A stretch of 64,000 bases of DNA from Mesorhizobium sp. DCY119 (GTDB taxonomy: Bacteria > Pseudomonadota > Alphaproteobacteria > Rhizobiales > Rhizobiaceae). The position numbers and the translations under genes are program-made. Below the pieces are notes generated by a model, which worked only from the letters and a program-made list of their open reading frames with translations, made no database searches and was not told where the DNA came from. Shown piece by piece: positions 54,360 through 64,000 of this stretch; the first letter of the stretch is position 1, and the number at the start of each line of letters is the position of its first letter. The stretch lies in the NCBI RefSeq assembly GCF_003590645.1, contig NZ_CP031834.1, positions 1,178,001-1,242,000 of the forward strand. Reading direction: 5' to 3'.

Positions 54360-55760
54360 TCACGCCTTGGCGATGCGCTTCTTCCAGTAGCGGATCTGGC
54401 GGCGCACCTCGGCGGGCGCGGTGCCGCCGAAGGAGGTGCGGCTCTTCACCGAGTTCTGCACCGAAAGCACCGAGAAGATATCGTCGGTGATGCCGTCGTG
54501 GATCGACTGAAGGTCTTCCAGCGTCAGCTTCTCCAACCCGACCTTCTTGCCTTCCGCCAGCGCCACGGCGCGGCCGGTGACGTGATGGGCCTCGCGGAAG
54601 GGCAGGTTAAGCGTGCGCACCAGCCAGTCGGCAAGGTCGGTCGCGGTCGAATAGCCGGAACCGGCGGCCTTCTTCATCGCCGTTTCGTTCACCTGCATGT
54701 CACCGACCATGCCGGTCATCGCCGCCAGCATCAGGTCAAGTGTTTCGGCGGCGTCGAAGACGGCTTCCTTGTCTTCCTGCATGTCCTTCGAATAGGTCAG
54801 CGGCAGCCCCTTCATCACAGTCAGAAGGCCGATCAGATGGCCGTTGACGCGGCCGGTCTTGGCGCGCACCAGTTCGGCAGCATCGGGGTTTTTCTTCTGC
54901 GGCATGATCGAGGAGCCGGTCGAAAAGCTGTCGGACAGCCGAACGAAGCCGAATTGCGGCGTCGACCAGATGACGATCTCTTCGGCCAGACGCGACAGAT
55001 GGGTCGCCGAGATCGCGGCGATGGCCAAAAACTCCAGCGCGTAGTCACGGTCGGAAACGCTATCCAGCGAGTTCCGTGTCGGCTCGCGGAAGCCGAGCGC
55101 CTTGGCGGTGCGGAAGCGGTCGATGGGGAAGCCGGTGCCAGCAAGGGCTGCTGCACCCAGCGGGCTCTCGTCCATGCGCTCGATGGCATCGCGGACGCGC
55201 GACAGATCGCGGGCAAACATCTCGACATAGGCCATGCAGTGATGGCCGAAGGTTACCGGCTGCGCCGTCTGCAGATGGGTGAAGCCAGGCATGACGGTGG
55301 CTGCATGTTCCTCGGCGCGCTTGAGGAAAGCTTCGATCAGCCCCTTCAGCGCTTCGGCTACACGATGGAACTCGTCCTTGACCCACAGCCGGAAGTCCAC
55401 TGCCACCTGATCGTTGCGCGAACGTGCGGTGTGCAGGCGGCCTGCGGCGGGGCCGATCAGCTCGGCAAGACGCGCCTCGACATTCATGTGAATGTCTTCC
55501 AGCCGGGTCGAGAACTCGAACTTGCCGCTCTCGATCTCTTTCAAAATCGTGTTCAGGCCGTGAGCGATTTTTTCTTGATCTTTCTCCTCAATGATGCCCG
55601 TTTCCGCGAGCATTTCGGAGTGGGCGATCGAGCCGCGGATGTCCTGCGCGTAGAGCTTTTTGTCGAAGCCGATGGAGGCGTTGATCGCCTCCATGATCGC
55701 CGCGGGCCCCGAGGCAAATCGTCCGCCCCACATCGCGTTGCTGGCCTTCTTGTCGCTCAT
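54360..55760 (-). CDS. argH: Argininosuccinate lyase
   Basis: The 466-aa enzyme starts [19 protein letters not shown] and has [17 protein letters not shown], the [19 protein letters not shown] signature with the catalytic Ser loop, and [14 protein letters not shown]. It splits argininosuccinate to arginine and fumarate. It is divergent from tlpA across 31 bp. Confidence 0.97.
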   Translation of the reverse strand: MSDKKASNAMWGGRFASGPAAIMEAINASIGFDKKLYAQDIRGSIAHSEMLAETGIIEEKDQEKIAHGLNTILKEIESGKFEFSTRLEDIHMNVEARLAELIGPAAGRLHTARSRNDQVAVDFRLWVKDEFHRVAEALKGLIEAFLKRAEEHAATVMPGFTHLQTAQPVTFGHHCMAYVEMFARDLSRVRDAIERMDESPLGAAALAGTGFPIDRFRTAKALGFREPTRNSLDSVSDRDYALEFLAIAAISATHLSRLAEEIVIWSTPQFGFVRLSDSFSTGSSIMPQKKNPDAAELVRAKTGRVNGHLIGLLTVMKGLPLTYSKDMQEDKEAVFDAAETLDLMLAAMTGMVGDMQVNETAMKKAAGSGYSTATDLADWLVRTLNLPFREAHHVTGRAVALAEGKKVGLEKLTLEDLQSIHDGITDDIFSVLSVQNSVKSRTSFGGTAPAEVRRQIRYWKKRIAKA

Positions 55761-55791
55761 CGTGATAACCGGGCTCCGGAGAAAAAAGTGA

Positions 55792-56505
55792 ATGGCTGAC
55801 GGAAAGAAACTCATACCGACTGCGCGCCTGCTGGTCATGGCAGCGATTGCAGGCGCATTTGCCGGCGCGGTGGTGGTATATGCCAGCGTTACCTTGTCTG
55901 GCAACAAGGCTCCGGCATCGGCGCCTCAGCAGGTGGCCGTTGCCCCTGCCGCTCCCGAAAACACCGCCGACAACGCCGTCTGCGCGGCAAAGTCTGACAA
56001 GGTCAAGGTGGTCGGTGCGGCAGCCAAAGGTGAGGTCGCCGCCATGCTGCCGGCCGATCCGCCGCAATCGCTGAAGGGCCTCGCCTTCAAGTCTCCTGAC
56101 GGCAAGCCGATGACGCTGGCCGACCATGCCGGCAAGACGCTGCTCATCAATCTGTGGGCAACTTGGTGCGCGCCCTGCCGCGCTGAAATGCCGGCGCTCA
56201 ATGCGCTGCAAAAGGAAAAAGGCAGCGACAAGTTCGAGGTCGTCGCCATTAATGTCGATACCGGCGATGACGAGAAGCCGAAGAAGTTCCTCTCCGAGAT
56301 CGGCGTCGATACGCTCGCGCTCTACCGCGACAACACGCTCGACCTGTTCAACGATCTCAAGAAGCGTGGGCTGGCGCTCGGCCTGCCGGTGACGCTGCTG
56401 GTCGATGGCGAAGGCTGCCTGCTCGCCAACATGAACGGCCCGGCCGAATGGTCGAGCCCGGATGCGGCAGCGCTGATCGAGGCCGCGGCAGGCGGATCAG
56501 ACTGA
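55792..56505 (+). CDS. tlpA: Thiol:disulfide interchange protein TlpA
   Basis: The 237-aa thioredoxin-fold protein has an N-terminal membrane anchor (residues ~11-33), a periplasmic domain with active site W125-C126-A-P-C129, and the extra Cys at positions 64 and near the C-terminus (GEGCLL) that mark TlpA of rhizobia. TlpA reduces copper-chaperone and CoxB cysteines in cytochrome aa3 assembly. It is divergent from argH and overlaps the 3' end of the GGDEF-EAL gene by 9 bp. Confidence 0.92.
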   Translation: MADGKKLIPTARLLVMAAIAGAFAGAVVVYASVTLSGNKAPASAPQQVAVAPAAPENTADNAVCAAKSDKVKVVGAAAKGEVAAMLPADPPQSLKGLAFKSPDGKPMTLADHAGKTLLINLWATWCAPCRAEMPALNALQKEKGSDKFEVVAINVDTGDDEKPKKFLSEIGVDTLALYRDNTLDLFNDLKKRGLALGLPVTLLVDGEGCLLANMNGPAEWSSPDAAALIEAAAGGSD

Positions 56506-58950
56506 CCGCAGCACGATCGGCTGAAGTACCGCCACACGGGCCTTGCGGCTGGCCGTGGCGGTCTGGCCCGGGGCTGTGACCGATACGCCGGTCAGCTCGC
56601 TGAACATTTCGATCGGCCCCGGCTTGCCGAGATAGTAGCCCTGGCCGATCTGGCAGTCCTCATCATCCAGGAATTTCAGTTCGCCGAGCGTTTCGACGCC
56701 TTCAGCCAGCACCGGCAGGCCGAGGCCTCGCCCAAGGCCGAGAACGGCGCGCACGATCGCTGCGACCTGGCCGTTGGTGTCCACCGACTTGATGAAGGAG
56801 CCATCGATCTTGATCTTGTCGAAGGGGAAGGCGCGCAGGTTTGAGAGCGAGGAATAGCCCGTTCCGAAATCGTCCATGGCCACCCGCACGCCCAGCGCCT
56901 TGATCTTTCTAAGGGTTGCCAGTGCGCGCGGCATGTCCTTCACGAGGGCCGTTTCGGTGATCTCCAGTTCGAGCCTACCCGGCGCGAGGCCTGTGTGAAC
57001 GAGCACCTCGTGAACCTTGCGGCTGAAATGCGGATTGTGAAGCTGCACCGCCGAGACATTGACCGCAACCGAAAGCGGGTTCTTCCAGCTGGCAGCCTCC
57101 TGGCAAGCCGTCGCCAAGACCCATTCGCCGATCTGGACGATGACGCCGCTGTCTTCCGCAACCGGGATGAACATGGCTGGCGAAACCTCGCCCCGTTCCG
57201 GGTGCTGCCAGCGGATCAGGGCTTCGAAACCGAGCATCTTGCCGCCGCTGATTTCCTTCTGGGGCTGGTAGACCAGGTAGAACTCGTCGCGGGCGATTGC
57301 CTGGCGCAGTTCGTGTTCCATCACGCGCTTGTCGCGTGCCTCGGCGCCCATCGACGCCTCGAAATAGCGGTATGTGTCCTTGCCTTCCGCCTTGGCGCGG
57401 TAGAGCGCGGTGTCGGCATGGCTGATAAGGGCGGTCTGATCGTCGGCATCCCGAGGATAAAGCGCAATGCCGATGCTGGTCGAAACCAGCCCTCCGCCAA
57501 TGGAGCGCCTGTTTTCCTCGCGCATCGCCGCCAGCACGTCGTCGGCAATGCGGCCGGCGGCCAGAGGGTCCGAGAGGTTGGGCGCTATGATGGCGAATTC
57601 GTCGCCGCCGAGGCGCGCCAGCATCTGCCCGCTGCGCAGAACGCTTGAGACACAGCGCGCGACGGTCTGCAGCATGGCGTCACCCGCGCCATGCCCGAAC
57701 AGGTCGTTCACTTCCTTGAACCGGTCGAGATCAAGCAGCAACAGCGCCAGATAGTCGCCTTTCCCGCTCAGTTTCATCGCTGCAATCTCGGCATCGAGCC
57801 GGCCGGAGAAATTCCGGCGATTGGCAAGCCCGGTGAGCGGATCGAAATGGGCGAGGCGCAGGATTTCCTGCTCCGCCGTCTTGCGTTCGCGGATGTCGCG
57901 GACGGCGACCACGGTATGTGGTTTGCCGCAATAATCGATGCTCCGGGCGATGAGTTCGACCGGAATGCTTTCGCCGTCACGGCTTTTCAGTTCGGCTTCC
58001 TGCGCCTGCTCGCCGAATTCCGGCAGGTTGGAGGCGGTGCGCTCGCCAAAGAGGTTGGAGAGCTGCATGGCGTTGAGCGTTTCGACCGGCTGACCGGTCA
58101 GCGTGGCAATGCTGTTATTGGCGCTGACGATGCGCGCGCCGTCGCAGACGATCAACCCCTCGACCGCGGCATTGGCCAGCCCGTGCATGCGCTCCGCTTC
58201 GATCTTCTGGCGGCGGAAGCGCAGGTCGATCGACAGGGCAATGCCGGAGAGAATGAGGATCACCAGGCTTGCGGCGGCAACAGCGAATGCCTGGGACAGG
58301 GGCTCGATCGTGGATTCGGAAATCTCGACCGAAGAATCCGGAATGATCGAGACTGCGGCCATCGCGACGAAATGCAGGGTGCAGATGGCAAGCGTCAGAA
58401 GCACGGCGCCGCCGAGTGTCGCCAGCGTGGACGGCCGACGGAGCACGACAAGGAGCGACAGCGCTGCCAGCGTTATTCCGCCCAGCAATGAAATGGCGAC
58501 AAGAAGCTGATCCCAGACGATCCGCCCCTGCACCTCGAAAGCGGCCATGCCGACAAAATGCATCGACGCGATGCCCGCACCAAGCAGGGCGCCGCCGACG
58601 AGATAATAATCGATACCGCCCCGCAGTGTGGCCACCCACATGCCGGCAGCCGTCAGGAACACGGCGGCGGCAAGCGAAAGGGCGGAAAGCTCGACATTGT
58701 AGGCGTTCGGGATGCCGGGCGAAAATGCAAGCATTGCGATGAAATGGGTCGCCCAGATGCCGAAGCCGGTCGCTGTCGCGGAAATCATTAGCCAGGCAAG
58801 CCGGTTGCCATTTCTGGACTGACCTACGTGATGGAGCAACTTGACTGCAGAAAACGAAGATATGGCGCAAATGAGCGCGGCGAGCGCGACAAGTCTCAGA
58901 TCGTGCTCGTTCACGATACAGTTGTAGACGGTCAGCATTTCCAATTCCAC
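56497..58950 (-). CDS. MHYT-PAS-GGDEF-EAL protein (cyclic di-GMP turnover)
   Basis: The 817-aa protein starts with an MHYT domain of seven helices (~1-245) with three HF repeats (ATHFIAM, SMHFVGM, TLHFVAM) proposed to bind copper. A PAS domain (~260-370), GGDEF domain (LARLGGDEFA, catalytic motif intact) and EAL domain (GFEALIRWQHPERG, DDFGTGYSSL, LAEGVETLGEL) follow, so both synthase and phosphodiesterase motifs look intact. Input is probably a gas, redox or metal signal (inference). ATG 58950 or 58938. It converges with tlpA. Confidence 0.92.
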   Translation of the reverse strand: MELEMLTVYNCIVNEHDLRLVALAALICAISSFSAVKLLHHVGQSRNGNRLAWLMISATATGFGIWATHFIAMLAFSPGIPNAYNVELSALSLAAAVFLTAAGMWVATLRGGIDYYLVGGALLGAGIASMHFVGMAAFEVQGRIVWDQLLVAISLLGGITLAALSLLVVLRRPSTLATLGGAVLLTLAICTLHFVAMAAVSIIPDSSVEISESTIEPLSQAFAVAAASLVILILSGIALSIDLRFRRQKIEAERMHGLANAAVEGLIVCDGARIVSANNSIATLTGQPVETLNAMQLSNLFGERTASNLPEFGEQAQEAELKSRDGESIPVELIARSIDYCGKPHTVVAVRDIRERKTAEQEILRLAHFDPLTGLANRRNFSGRLDAEIAAMKLSGKGDYLALLLLDLDRFKEVNDLFGHGAGDAMLQTVARCVSSVLRSGQMLARLGGDEFAIIAPNLSDPLAAGRIADDVLAAMREENRRSIGGGLVSTSIGIALYPRDADDQTALISHADTALYRAKAEGKDTYRYFEASMGAEARDKRVMEHELRQAIARDEFYLVYQPQKEISGGKMLGFEALIRWQHPERGEVSPAMFIPVAEDSGVIVQIGEWVLATACQEAASWKNPLSVAVNVSAVQLHNPHFSRKVHEVLVHTGLAPGRLELEITETALVKDMPRALATLRKIKALGVRVAMDDFGTGYSSLSNLRAFPFDKIKIDGSFIKSVDTNGQVAAIVRAVLGLGRGLGLPVLAEGVETLGELKFLDDEDCQIGQGYYLGKPGPIEMFSELTGVSVTAPGQTATASRKARVAVLQPIVLRSV

Positions 58951-59258
58951 CCAATCTATTGGAAATAAACAAGCTAATGTTGAATATTAGCCGTATATAA
59001 TTGAAGGATCGGTTAAATTTGCTTTCAACCTGTGGGCGTTACTTTTGCCGAATTCAAGCGTTTTCTGGCGAGGTGCGGATCAATTCGAAAGCCGGCTTAC
59101 GAAAACGTCCGGAGCGAACAACGATGGGAAACGAAATCCACACGAAACTGAGGCGAAATTCATCGGAGTGTAACAAAACGGTTGTCGCACTGTCACAATC
59201 GACCGATACTCCCCGTTGCGAGACTAACCCTTTCGCCAAGTAAAAACGGGAGAGAAAC
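58951..59258. other. Intergenic region upstream of ugpB
   Basis: 308 bp without a credible gene. It holds the MHYT-GGDEF-EAL promoter region and the ugp promoter. A plausible -35/-10 pair is TTGTCG (59182-59187) and GATACT (59205-59210), 17 bp apart. A Pho-box half-site TGTCA (59191) is present but no second half at the right spacing. Confidence 0.5.
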
Positions 59259-60569
59259 ATGAAATTTCAAGGCGTTGCGGCCGGTATTGCCGCGTCTTTC
59301 ACCCTGCTTTCGACATCGTCCGCATTCGCCGTGACCGAGATTTCCTGGTGGCATGCCATGACCGGCGCCAACAATGAGGTCGTCGAGACGCTGTCAAAGG
59401 AATTCAACGAGAGCCAGAGCGAGTACAAGGTCGTTCCCGTCTTCAAGGGAACCTATCCGGAGACGCTGAACGCCGGCATCGCCGCCTACCGCGCCAAGCA
59501 GCCGCCGGCGATCATGCAGGTGTTCGACGCCGGCACGGGCGTCATGATGGCCGCCGAAGGCGCGATCAAGCCGGTCGCCGACATCCTCTCCATGGGCGGC
59601 AAGCCTTTCGACAAGAGCCAGTATCTGCCAGGCATCGTCGCCTATTATTCGAAGCCCGACGGCACCATCCTGTCCTTCCCGTACAATTCCTCGTCGCCGA
59701 TCCTCTATTACAACAAGGATATCTTCCAGAAAGCCGGTCTCGACGTCGACAATCCGCCCAAGACTTGGCCGGAAGTCTGGGATGCGGCCAAGAAGATCAA
59801 GACCAGCGGTGCCGCACCCTGCGGCTACACCTCGACCTGGCTGACCTGGATCCACACCGAGAATTTCGCTGCCTGGAACAACCTGTCCTTCGGCACCAAT
59901 GAGAACGGCATCGCCGGTCCGGACGTCCAGCTGAAGATCAACGCGCCGCTGTTCGTGAAGCATTTCCAGGAACTGGCAGACCTCGCCAAGGACGGCACGT
60001 TCAAATATGGCGGCCGCACATCGGAAGCCAAGCAGATCTTCCTCGCCGGCGAATGCGGCATCTTCACCGAATCCTCGGGCGGTCTCGGCGACATCGCAAA
60101 ATCCGGCATGAACTACGGCACCGGCCAGCTTCCTTACGAGCCGGAAGCGCAGGGCGCGCCGCAGAACACCACGCCTGGCGGCGCCAGCCTCTGGGTCTTC
60201 GCCGGCAAGTCAGACGATGAATACAAGGGCGTTGCCGCCTTCTTCAACTTCCTGTCCACGACCGAAATCCAGGCCCGTCTGCATCAGGTGTCCGGCTATC
60301 TGCCGGTAACGCTCGCCGCTTATGAGAAGACCAAGGCCGACGGTTTCTATGACAAGAACCCGGCCCGCGAAATCCCGATCAAGCAGATGATGGGCAAGGC
60401 ACCGACCGAAAACTCGAAGGGCGTGCGCCTGGCCAATCTTCCGCAGGTTCGCGACATCGAGAACGAGGAGTTCGAGAAGATGCTGGCCGGCGACCAGACC
60501 GCCCAGCAGGCGCTCGACAAGGCCGTCGAACGCGGCAACGCCGCGATCCAGCAGGCCATCGGCAACTAA
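59259..60569 (+). CDS. ugpB: sn-Glycerol-3-phosphate ABC transporter, periplasmic binding protein
   Basis: The 436-aa protein has a signal peptide (AIAASFTLL..SSAFA) and mature start VTEISWWHAMTGANNE, the UgpB signature, with FPYNSSSPILYYNKDIFQKAG and GASLWVFAGKSDDEYK later. It delivers glycerol-3-phosphate or glycerophosphodiesters to UgpAE. GGGAG precedes ATG 59259. It is the first gene of ugpB-A-E-C; in many bacteria this operon is phosphate-regulated, not shown here. Confidence 0.95.
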   Translation: MKFQGVAAGIAASFTLLSTSSAFAVTEISWWHAMTGANNEVVETLSKEFNESQSEYKVVPVFKGTYPETLNAGIAAYRAKQPPAIMQVFDAGTGVMMAAEGAIKPVADILSMGGKPFDKSQYLPGIVAYYSKPDGTILSFPYNSSSPILYYNKDIFQKAGLDVDNPPKTWPEVWDAAKKIKTSGAAPCGYTSTWLTWIHTENFAAWNNLSFGTNENGIAGPDVQLKINAPLFVKHFQELADLAKDGTFKYGGRTSEAKQIFLAGECGIFTESSGGLGDIAKSGMNYGTGQLPYEPEAQGAPQNTTPGGASLWVFAGKSDDEYKGVAAFFNFLSTTEIQARLHQVSGYLPVTLAAYEKTKADGFYDKNPAREIPIKQMMGKAPTENSKGVRLANLPQVRDIENEEFEKMLAGDQTAQQALDKAVERGNAAIQQAIGN

Positions 60570-60631
60570 CGACAAGACCTCGACGAAAGCCATCCGCGCG
60601 ATATCTCGTGCGGATGGCTTGACTATCAAGC

Positions 60632-60636
60632 GGAGG
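60632..60636 (+). promoter_or_regulatory. Shine-Dalgarno that fixes a CTG start for ugpA
   Basis: GGAGG lies five bases upstream of CTG 60642. No ATG, GTG or TTG occurs in the ugpA frame between the ugpB stop and the conserved N-terminus. Confidence 0.75.
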
Positions 60637-60641
60637 AAGCC

Positions 60642-61526
60642 CTGTCCCCACGCGTCACTTTCCCCAACAAGTTCCTGCCCTATCTCCTGGTCGCGCCACA
60701 ACTCGCCATCACGGCGATCTTCTTCTATTGGCCGGCAGGGCAGGCGCTCTATCAGTCGATGCTGCGCGAGGACCCGTTCGGGCTGAATTCGAAATTCGTC
60801 TGGTTCGACAATTTTGCGCGCGTTCTTTCCGATCCCAACTACGTCAATTCGCTGAAGGTCACGGTGGTCTTCTCGCTGGCCACGGCCTTTGTCTCCATGG
60901 CAGTGGCGCTGCTGCTTGCGGTGATGGCCGACAAGGTCATTCGCGGGCGCGGCATCTACCGCACGCTGATGATCTGGCCCTATGCCGTGGCCCCGGCGAT
61001 TGCCGGCATGTTGTGGCTGTTCCTGTTCAATCCGTCGATCGGCACGCTTGCCTACGGGCTGCGCTGGCTGGGATTCGACTGGAACCCGCTGCTCGACGGC
61101 ACGGACGCCATGGTGCTTGTGGTGACAGCAGCCTCATGGAAGCAGATCAGCTACAATTTCCTGTTCTTCGTCGCCGGACTTCAGGCCATACCGAAAACAC
61201 TGATCGAGGCGGCTGCCATCGACGGCGCCGGCGAGACGAAACGCTTCTGGACGATCGTCTTTCCGCTGCTGGCGCCGACGACCTTCTTCCTCCTCGTCGT
61301 CAACACCGTCTACGCCTTCTTCGACACCTTCGGCATCATCCACGCCGTCACCGGGGGCGGGCCGGGCAAGGCCACCGAAACGCTGGTCTACAAGGTCTAC
61401 AATGACGGCTTCGTCAATCTGATCCTCGGCGATTCAGCGGCACAGTCGGTGATCCTGATGGTGATCGTGATCGGGCTAACCGCCTTCCAGTTCCGCTTCG
61501 TGGAGAAGAAGGTGCATTATGGGTGA
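60642..61526 (+). CDS. ugpA: sn-Glycerol-3-phosphate ABC transporter permease UgpA (probable CTG start)
   Basis: The 294-aa permease matches UgpA: (M)[19 protein letters not shown] opens it, six helices follow and the EAA loop [21 protein letters not shown] binds UgpC. The first ATG in frame (60759) would delete the conserved first helix. The reading frame starts at CTG 60642 with GGAGG five bases before; CTG would be read as Met. A sequencing error or true rare start both remain possible. It lies 72 bp after ugpB. Confidence 0.9.
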   Translation: MSPRVTFPNKFLPYLLVAPQLAITAIFFYWPAGQALYQSMLREDPFGLNSKFVWFDNFARVLSDPNYVNSLKVTVVFSLATAFVSMAVALLLAVMADKVIRGRGIYRTLMIWPYAVAPAIAGMLWLFLFNPSIGTLAYGLRWLGFDWNPLLDGTDAMVLVVTAASWKQISYNFLFFVAGLQAIPKTLIEAAAIDGAGETKRFWTIVFPLLAPTTFFLLVVNTVYAFFDTFGIIHAVTGGGPGKATETLVYKVYNDGFVNLILGDSAAQSVILMVIVIGLTAFQFRFVEKKVHYG

Positions 61527-61593
61527 TCCTTCGAGGCTCTCCTTCGACAAGCTCAGGATCGCACCTCAGGATGAGGGAAGTTTGCGCGACGTT

Positions 61594-61750
61594 TCCCTCC
61601 CCCTTGAGGGGAGGGTGGCCGCGAAGCGGTCGGGTGGGGTCGTTGCGGCAGGGCGCCATCGCTTTGCCTGCTCGACCGTATGGGCGGTGCCTTCTGTGGT
61701 GACCCCCTCCGCCCCCTTCGGCGGCACCTCCCCCTCAAGGGGGGAGGAGG
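61594..61750. repeat. Palindromic intergenic repeat, family C (copy 2), inside the ugp operon
   Basis: CCCTCCCCCTTGAGGGGAGGG at the left (in part) and CTCCCCCTCAAGGGGGGAG at the right are inverted. GGTCGTTGCGGCAG inside is the reverse complement of the block in the 33753-33893 copy. It separates ugpA and ugpE and ends in GGGGAGGAGGG, which is the ribosome binding site of ugpE. Confidence 0.8.
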
Positions 61751-61754
61751 GCGC

Positions 61755-62603
61755 ATGATCGGCTCATCCCCCATCCGCACCTTCATCGCGCATGCCGTGC
61801 TGATCCTCGGCATCCTGATCGTCGCATTCCCGATCTACTACACATTCGTCGCGTCGACCCATTCGCTGCAGACGATCCTGCGCCCGCCGCTGCCGCTGCT
61901 GCCCGGCGACCGCTTCTGGGAGAACTATTCGACCGCGCTGTTCGGCGGCATCGGCCGTATCGGCGGTGTGTCGGTCGGCACGCTGCTGTTCAACACGACG
62001 GTGGTGGCGCTGGCGATTGCCATCGGCAAGATCGTCATCTCGATCCTGTCGGCCTATGCGATCGTGTTCTTCCGCTTTCCCTTCCGCATGACCTTCTTCT
62101 GGCTGATCTTCATCACGCTGATGCTGCCGGTCGAAGTGCGCATCCTGCCGACCTACAAGGTGATGGTCGATTTCGGCCTGATCGACACCTATACCGGCCT
62201 GACGCTGCCGCTGATGGCCTCGGCCACCGCGACTTTGCTGTTCCGCCAGTTCTTCCTGACAATCCCGGGCGAACTGGTCGAGGCCGCGCGCGTCGATGGT
62301 GCGGGACCGTGGCGCTTCTTCAAGGATATCCTGCTGCCGCTGTCGAAGACCAATATCGCGGCGCTGTTCGTCATCCTCTTCATCTACGGCTGGACGCAGT
62401 ATCTGTGGCCGCTGCTCGTCACCAACCGCAACGATATGAACACGATCGTCATTGCGCTTCGCAAGATGATTTCCTTTGCCGACGCCGACACGGAATGGCA
62501 CCTCATCATGGTCACCTGCATGCTGGCCATCGCCCCGCCGATCCTCGTCGTCGTTCTGATGCAGCGCTGGTTCGTGCGCGGCCTCGTCGATACGGAGAAA
62601 TAA
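61755..62603 (+). CDS. ugpE: sn-Glycerol-3-phosphate ABC transporter permease UgpE
   Basis: The 282-aa permease has six helices and the EAA motif [20 protein letters not shown], with [20 protein letters not shown] in the UgpE C-terminal part. ATG 61755 follows GGAGG from the adjoining repeat. Its stop overlaps ugpC by one base. It pairs with UgpA in the inner membrane. Confidence 0.95.
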   Translation: MIGSSPIRTFIAHAVLILGILIVAFPIYYTFVASTHSLQTILRPPLPLLPGDRFWENYSTALFGGIGRIGGVSVGTLLFNTTVVALAIAIGKIVISILSAYAIVFFRFPFRMTFFWLIFITLMLPVEVRILPTYKVMVDFGLIDTYTGLTLPLMASATATLLFRQFFLTIPGELVEAARVDGAGPWRFFKDILLPLSKTNIAALFVILFIYGWTQYLWPLLVTNRNDMNTIVIALRKMISFADADTEWHLIMVTCMLAIAPPILVVVLMQRWFVRGLVDTEK

Positions 62604-63667
62604 TGGCTACCGTCGATCTGAACGATGTGAAGAAGGTCTATGCGGGTGGCGTGGAAGCGGTGAAGGGCGTCTCCATCGCCATTCCCGACAAGGCGCTGTG
62701 CGTGCTGGTCGGCCCGTCGGGCTGCGGCAAGTCCACGCTTTTGCGCATGATTGCCGGGCTGGAGACGATCTCGTCGGGTGACGTGTCGATAGACGGCAAG
62801 GTGGTCAACACGATCGGCCCCGCCGAGCGCGACATCGCCATGGTGTTCCAGAACTACGCGCTCTATCCGCATATGAAGGTCTACGACAACATGGCCTACG
62901 GCCTGCGCAACCGCGGCATGCCGAAGGACGAGATCGACCGGCGCGTGCGCGAGACGGCCAAGACGCTCGAACTCGCCGCCCTGCTCGACCGTCGCCCGCG
63001 CGAGCTTTCCGGCGGCCAGCGCCAGCGCGTCGCCATGGGCCGCGCCATCGTGCGCAGCCCGAAGGTGTTCCTGTTCGACGAGCCGTTGTCGAACCTTGAT
63101 GCCAAGCTGCGCGGCCAGATGCGGGTCGAGATCAAGAACCTGCAACGCTCTCTCGGTGTCACCTCGGTCTATGTCACGCACGACCAGCTCGAGGCGATGA
63201 CGCTGGCGGACGTGCTGGTGGTCATGAATGGCGGTCTGGTCGAACAGTCCGGCAATCCGCTCGACATCTACGAAAAGCCGGCCTCGACCTTCGTCGCGAG
63301 CTTCATCGGCGCGCCGCCGATGAACCTGCTTGCGGTGCAGGCAGGCGGCAAGGGGCTTTCCTTTGGCGACGGTTCGCCTGTTGGCATCTCAGGCCCGGCC
63401 GGTGCCGTCACGCTCGGCGTTCGCCCGGAAGATGCCGATGTCGCCTTCGGACCGGATGTGCCGAAAGGTGCCGTGGTGCTCCCTGCAAAGGTGGAAGCGG
63501 TCGAGCCGGTCGGTTCGGAAAGTTTTCTATATTGCGCCGCTGGCGGTCAGCGGATCGTGGTGCGTGTCGGGGGCCGCGCTACCGCCAAGCCCGGCGATGA
63601 ATTGCGTGTCGTCGCGAAGGCCGAAAAGCTGCACTGGTTCGATGGAGCGGGCAAGCGGGTGGAGTAG
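62603..63667 (+). CDS. ugpC: sn-Glycerol-3-phosphate ABC transporter ATPase UgpC
   Basis: The 354-aa ATPase has Walker [21 protein letters not shown], signature [14 protein letters not shown] and Walker [16 protein letters not shown], then a C-terminal TOBE-type domain ([23 protein letters not shown]). ATG 62603 shares its A with the ugpE TAA. It energises UgpAE and, in E. coli, also responds to phosphate. Confidence 0.95.
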   Translation: MATVDLNDVKKVYAGGVEAVKGVSIAIPDKALCVLVGPSGCGKSTLLRMIAGLETISSGDVSIDGKVVNTIGPAERDIAMVFQNYALYPHMKVYDNMAYGLRNRGMPKDEIDRRVRETAKTLELAALLDRRPRELSGGQRQRVAMGRAIVRSPKVFLFDEPLSNLDAKLRGQMRVEIKNLQRSLGVTSVYVTHDQLEAMTLADVLVVMNGGLVEQSGNPLDIYEKPASTFVASFIGAPPMNLLAVQAGGKGLSFGDGSPVGISGPAGAVTLGVRPEDADVAFGPDVPKGAVVLPAKVEAVEPVGSESFLYCAAGGQRIVVRVGGRATAKPGDELRVVAKAEKLHWFDGAGKRVE

Positions 63668-63668
63668 A

Positions 63669-63762
63669 TCGCCCCTCACCCTTAGGGAGGCGTCAGCGTT
63701 GGAGCTTCGTCCTTCTCCCCGTTTACGGGGAGAAGTGCCGGCAGGCGGATGAGGGGCAGCTA
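63669..63762. repeat. Palindromic intergenic repeat, family A variant, after ugpC
   Basis: CCTTCTCCCCGTTTACGGGGAGAAG is followed by TGCCGGCAGGCGGATGAGGGGCAGC, preceded by a reversed GCCCCTCACCC. It lies between the convergent ugpC and 3-hydroxyacyl-CoA dehydrogenase genes and could terminate both transcripts. Confidence 0.75.
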
Positions 63763-63776
63763 CAATAGGGATCGTA

Positions 63777-64000
63777 TTACCGCGTCGGCACCGGGTGTTC
63801 GCCGCGATAGTCATAGAAACCACGTCCGGTCTTGCGGCCGAGCCAGCCGGCTTCGACATATTTCACCAGCAGCGGGCAGGGGCGGTACTTCGAGTCCGAC
63901 AGTCCGTCATGCAGCACCTGCATGATCGACAGGCAGGTGTCCAGGCCAATGAAATCGGCAAGCTGGAGCGGGCCCATAGGATGGTTGGCGCCGAGCTTCA
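63777..64000 (-). CDS. 3-hydroxybutyryl/acyl-CoA dehydrogenase (C-terminal part)
   Basis: Only the last ~74 codons are present; the gene continues beyond the window. [29 protein letters not shown] (in part) and [18 protein letters not shown] are the hallmark C-terminal segments of 3-hydroxybutyryl-CoA dehydrogenases (Hbd/PaaH). These oxidise 3-hydroxyacyl-CoA with NAD in fatty acid or polyhydroxyalkanoate-related metabolism. Substrate range cannot be judged. Confidence 0.9.
   Translation of the reverse strand, partial: KLGANHPMGPLQLADFIGLDTCLSIMQVLHDGLSDSKYRPCPLLVKYVEAGWLGRKTGRGFYDYRGEHPVPTR

Noticed and set aside
54498-55799. 433-codon open frame antisense to argH
   Set aside because: A shadow of argH; the sequence is low in conserved features, while ArgH signatures on the other strand are unmistakable.
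59182-59210. Pho box upstream of ugpB
   Set aside because: Only one good half-site (CTGTCA) is present; the second repeat at 11-bp spacing is missing. PhoB dependence should be tested, not assumed.
59001-59243. 80-codon frame upstream of ugpB
   Set aside because: No family features, poor start context, and it overlaps the likely ugp promoter.

Overview
The window is a GC-rich, densely coding stretch of bacterial chromosome. Protein sequences and gene order (xerD-accA-L,D-transpeptidase-tusA; aroK-aroB; bolA / J-domain / cobS-cobT; hisC-tyrC; ftsE-ftsX; argH...lysA; an SAM-II leader on metA) are those of Hyphomicrobiales (Rhizobiales). The GC-rich palindromic intergenic repeats also fit the Phyllobacteriaceae, and Mesorhizobium or a near relative is my best guess. 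That placement is inference from remembered gene content, not a search.

Layout. 1-3.9 kb: end of a LivM-type permease, an aldo/keto reductase fused to a RidA domain, a 3-methyladenine glycosylase, an SPFH membrane protein and tRNA-Arg(CCT) with terminators. 3.9-7.6 kb: M20 amidohydrolase, D,D-carboxypeptidase and a CobW-type GTPase. 7.7-11.6 kb (minus): a 49-aa membrane protein, xerD, accA, L,D-transpeptidase lipoprotein and tusA. 11.6-14.3 kb (plus): aroK-aroB and a CBS/CorC protein that lacks its membrane domain. 14.4-15.1 kb: a Phd/PIN toxin-antitoxin pair with tandem palindromic operators. 15.1-20.4 kb: bolA, J-domain protein, cobS-cobT (aerobic cobaltochelatase) and a phytase-like esterase. 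20.5-25.1 kb: saccharopine-dehydrogenase-like gene with a divergent Lrp regulator, spermidine-synthase-like gene, queuosine-precursor transporter behind a probable preQ1 riboswitch, rpmB, DUF1284 and bioY. 25.3-33.6 kb: exported and membrane proteins, glyoxalase II, and an MFS pump with a divergent TetR. 33.9-37.1 kb: metA under an SAM-II riboswitch/terminator, hisC and tyrC. 37.1-45.3 kb: DUF2125, ChaC, aldo/keto reductase, plsC, DUF218, ftsEX, hpt and a GST. 45.3-56.5 kb: lipid kinase, EamA permease, LysR, GST, TIGR02302 protein, lysA, a small lipoprotein, a methyltransferase, argH and tlpA. 56.5-64 kb: an MHYT-GGDEF-EAL protein, the ugpBAEC glycerol-3-phosphate importer, and the end of a 3-hydroxyacyl-CoA dehydrogenase.

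Most of this is conserved housekeeping: cell wall, aromatic and other amino acid synthesis, cobalamin, lipids and division. I see no prophage, transposase, CRISPR array or large defence island. The points most worth a second look are the two riboswitches, the AKR-RidA fusion, a CTG start for ugpA, a palindromic repeat inside the ugp operon that supplies the ribosome binding site of ugpE, a perfect 19-bp inverted repeat between the MFS and TetR genes, the domain-deleted CorC protein, and three families of palindromic intergenic repeats. I did not find a clearly new multi-gene system.
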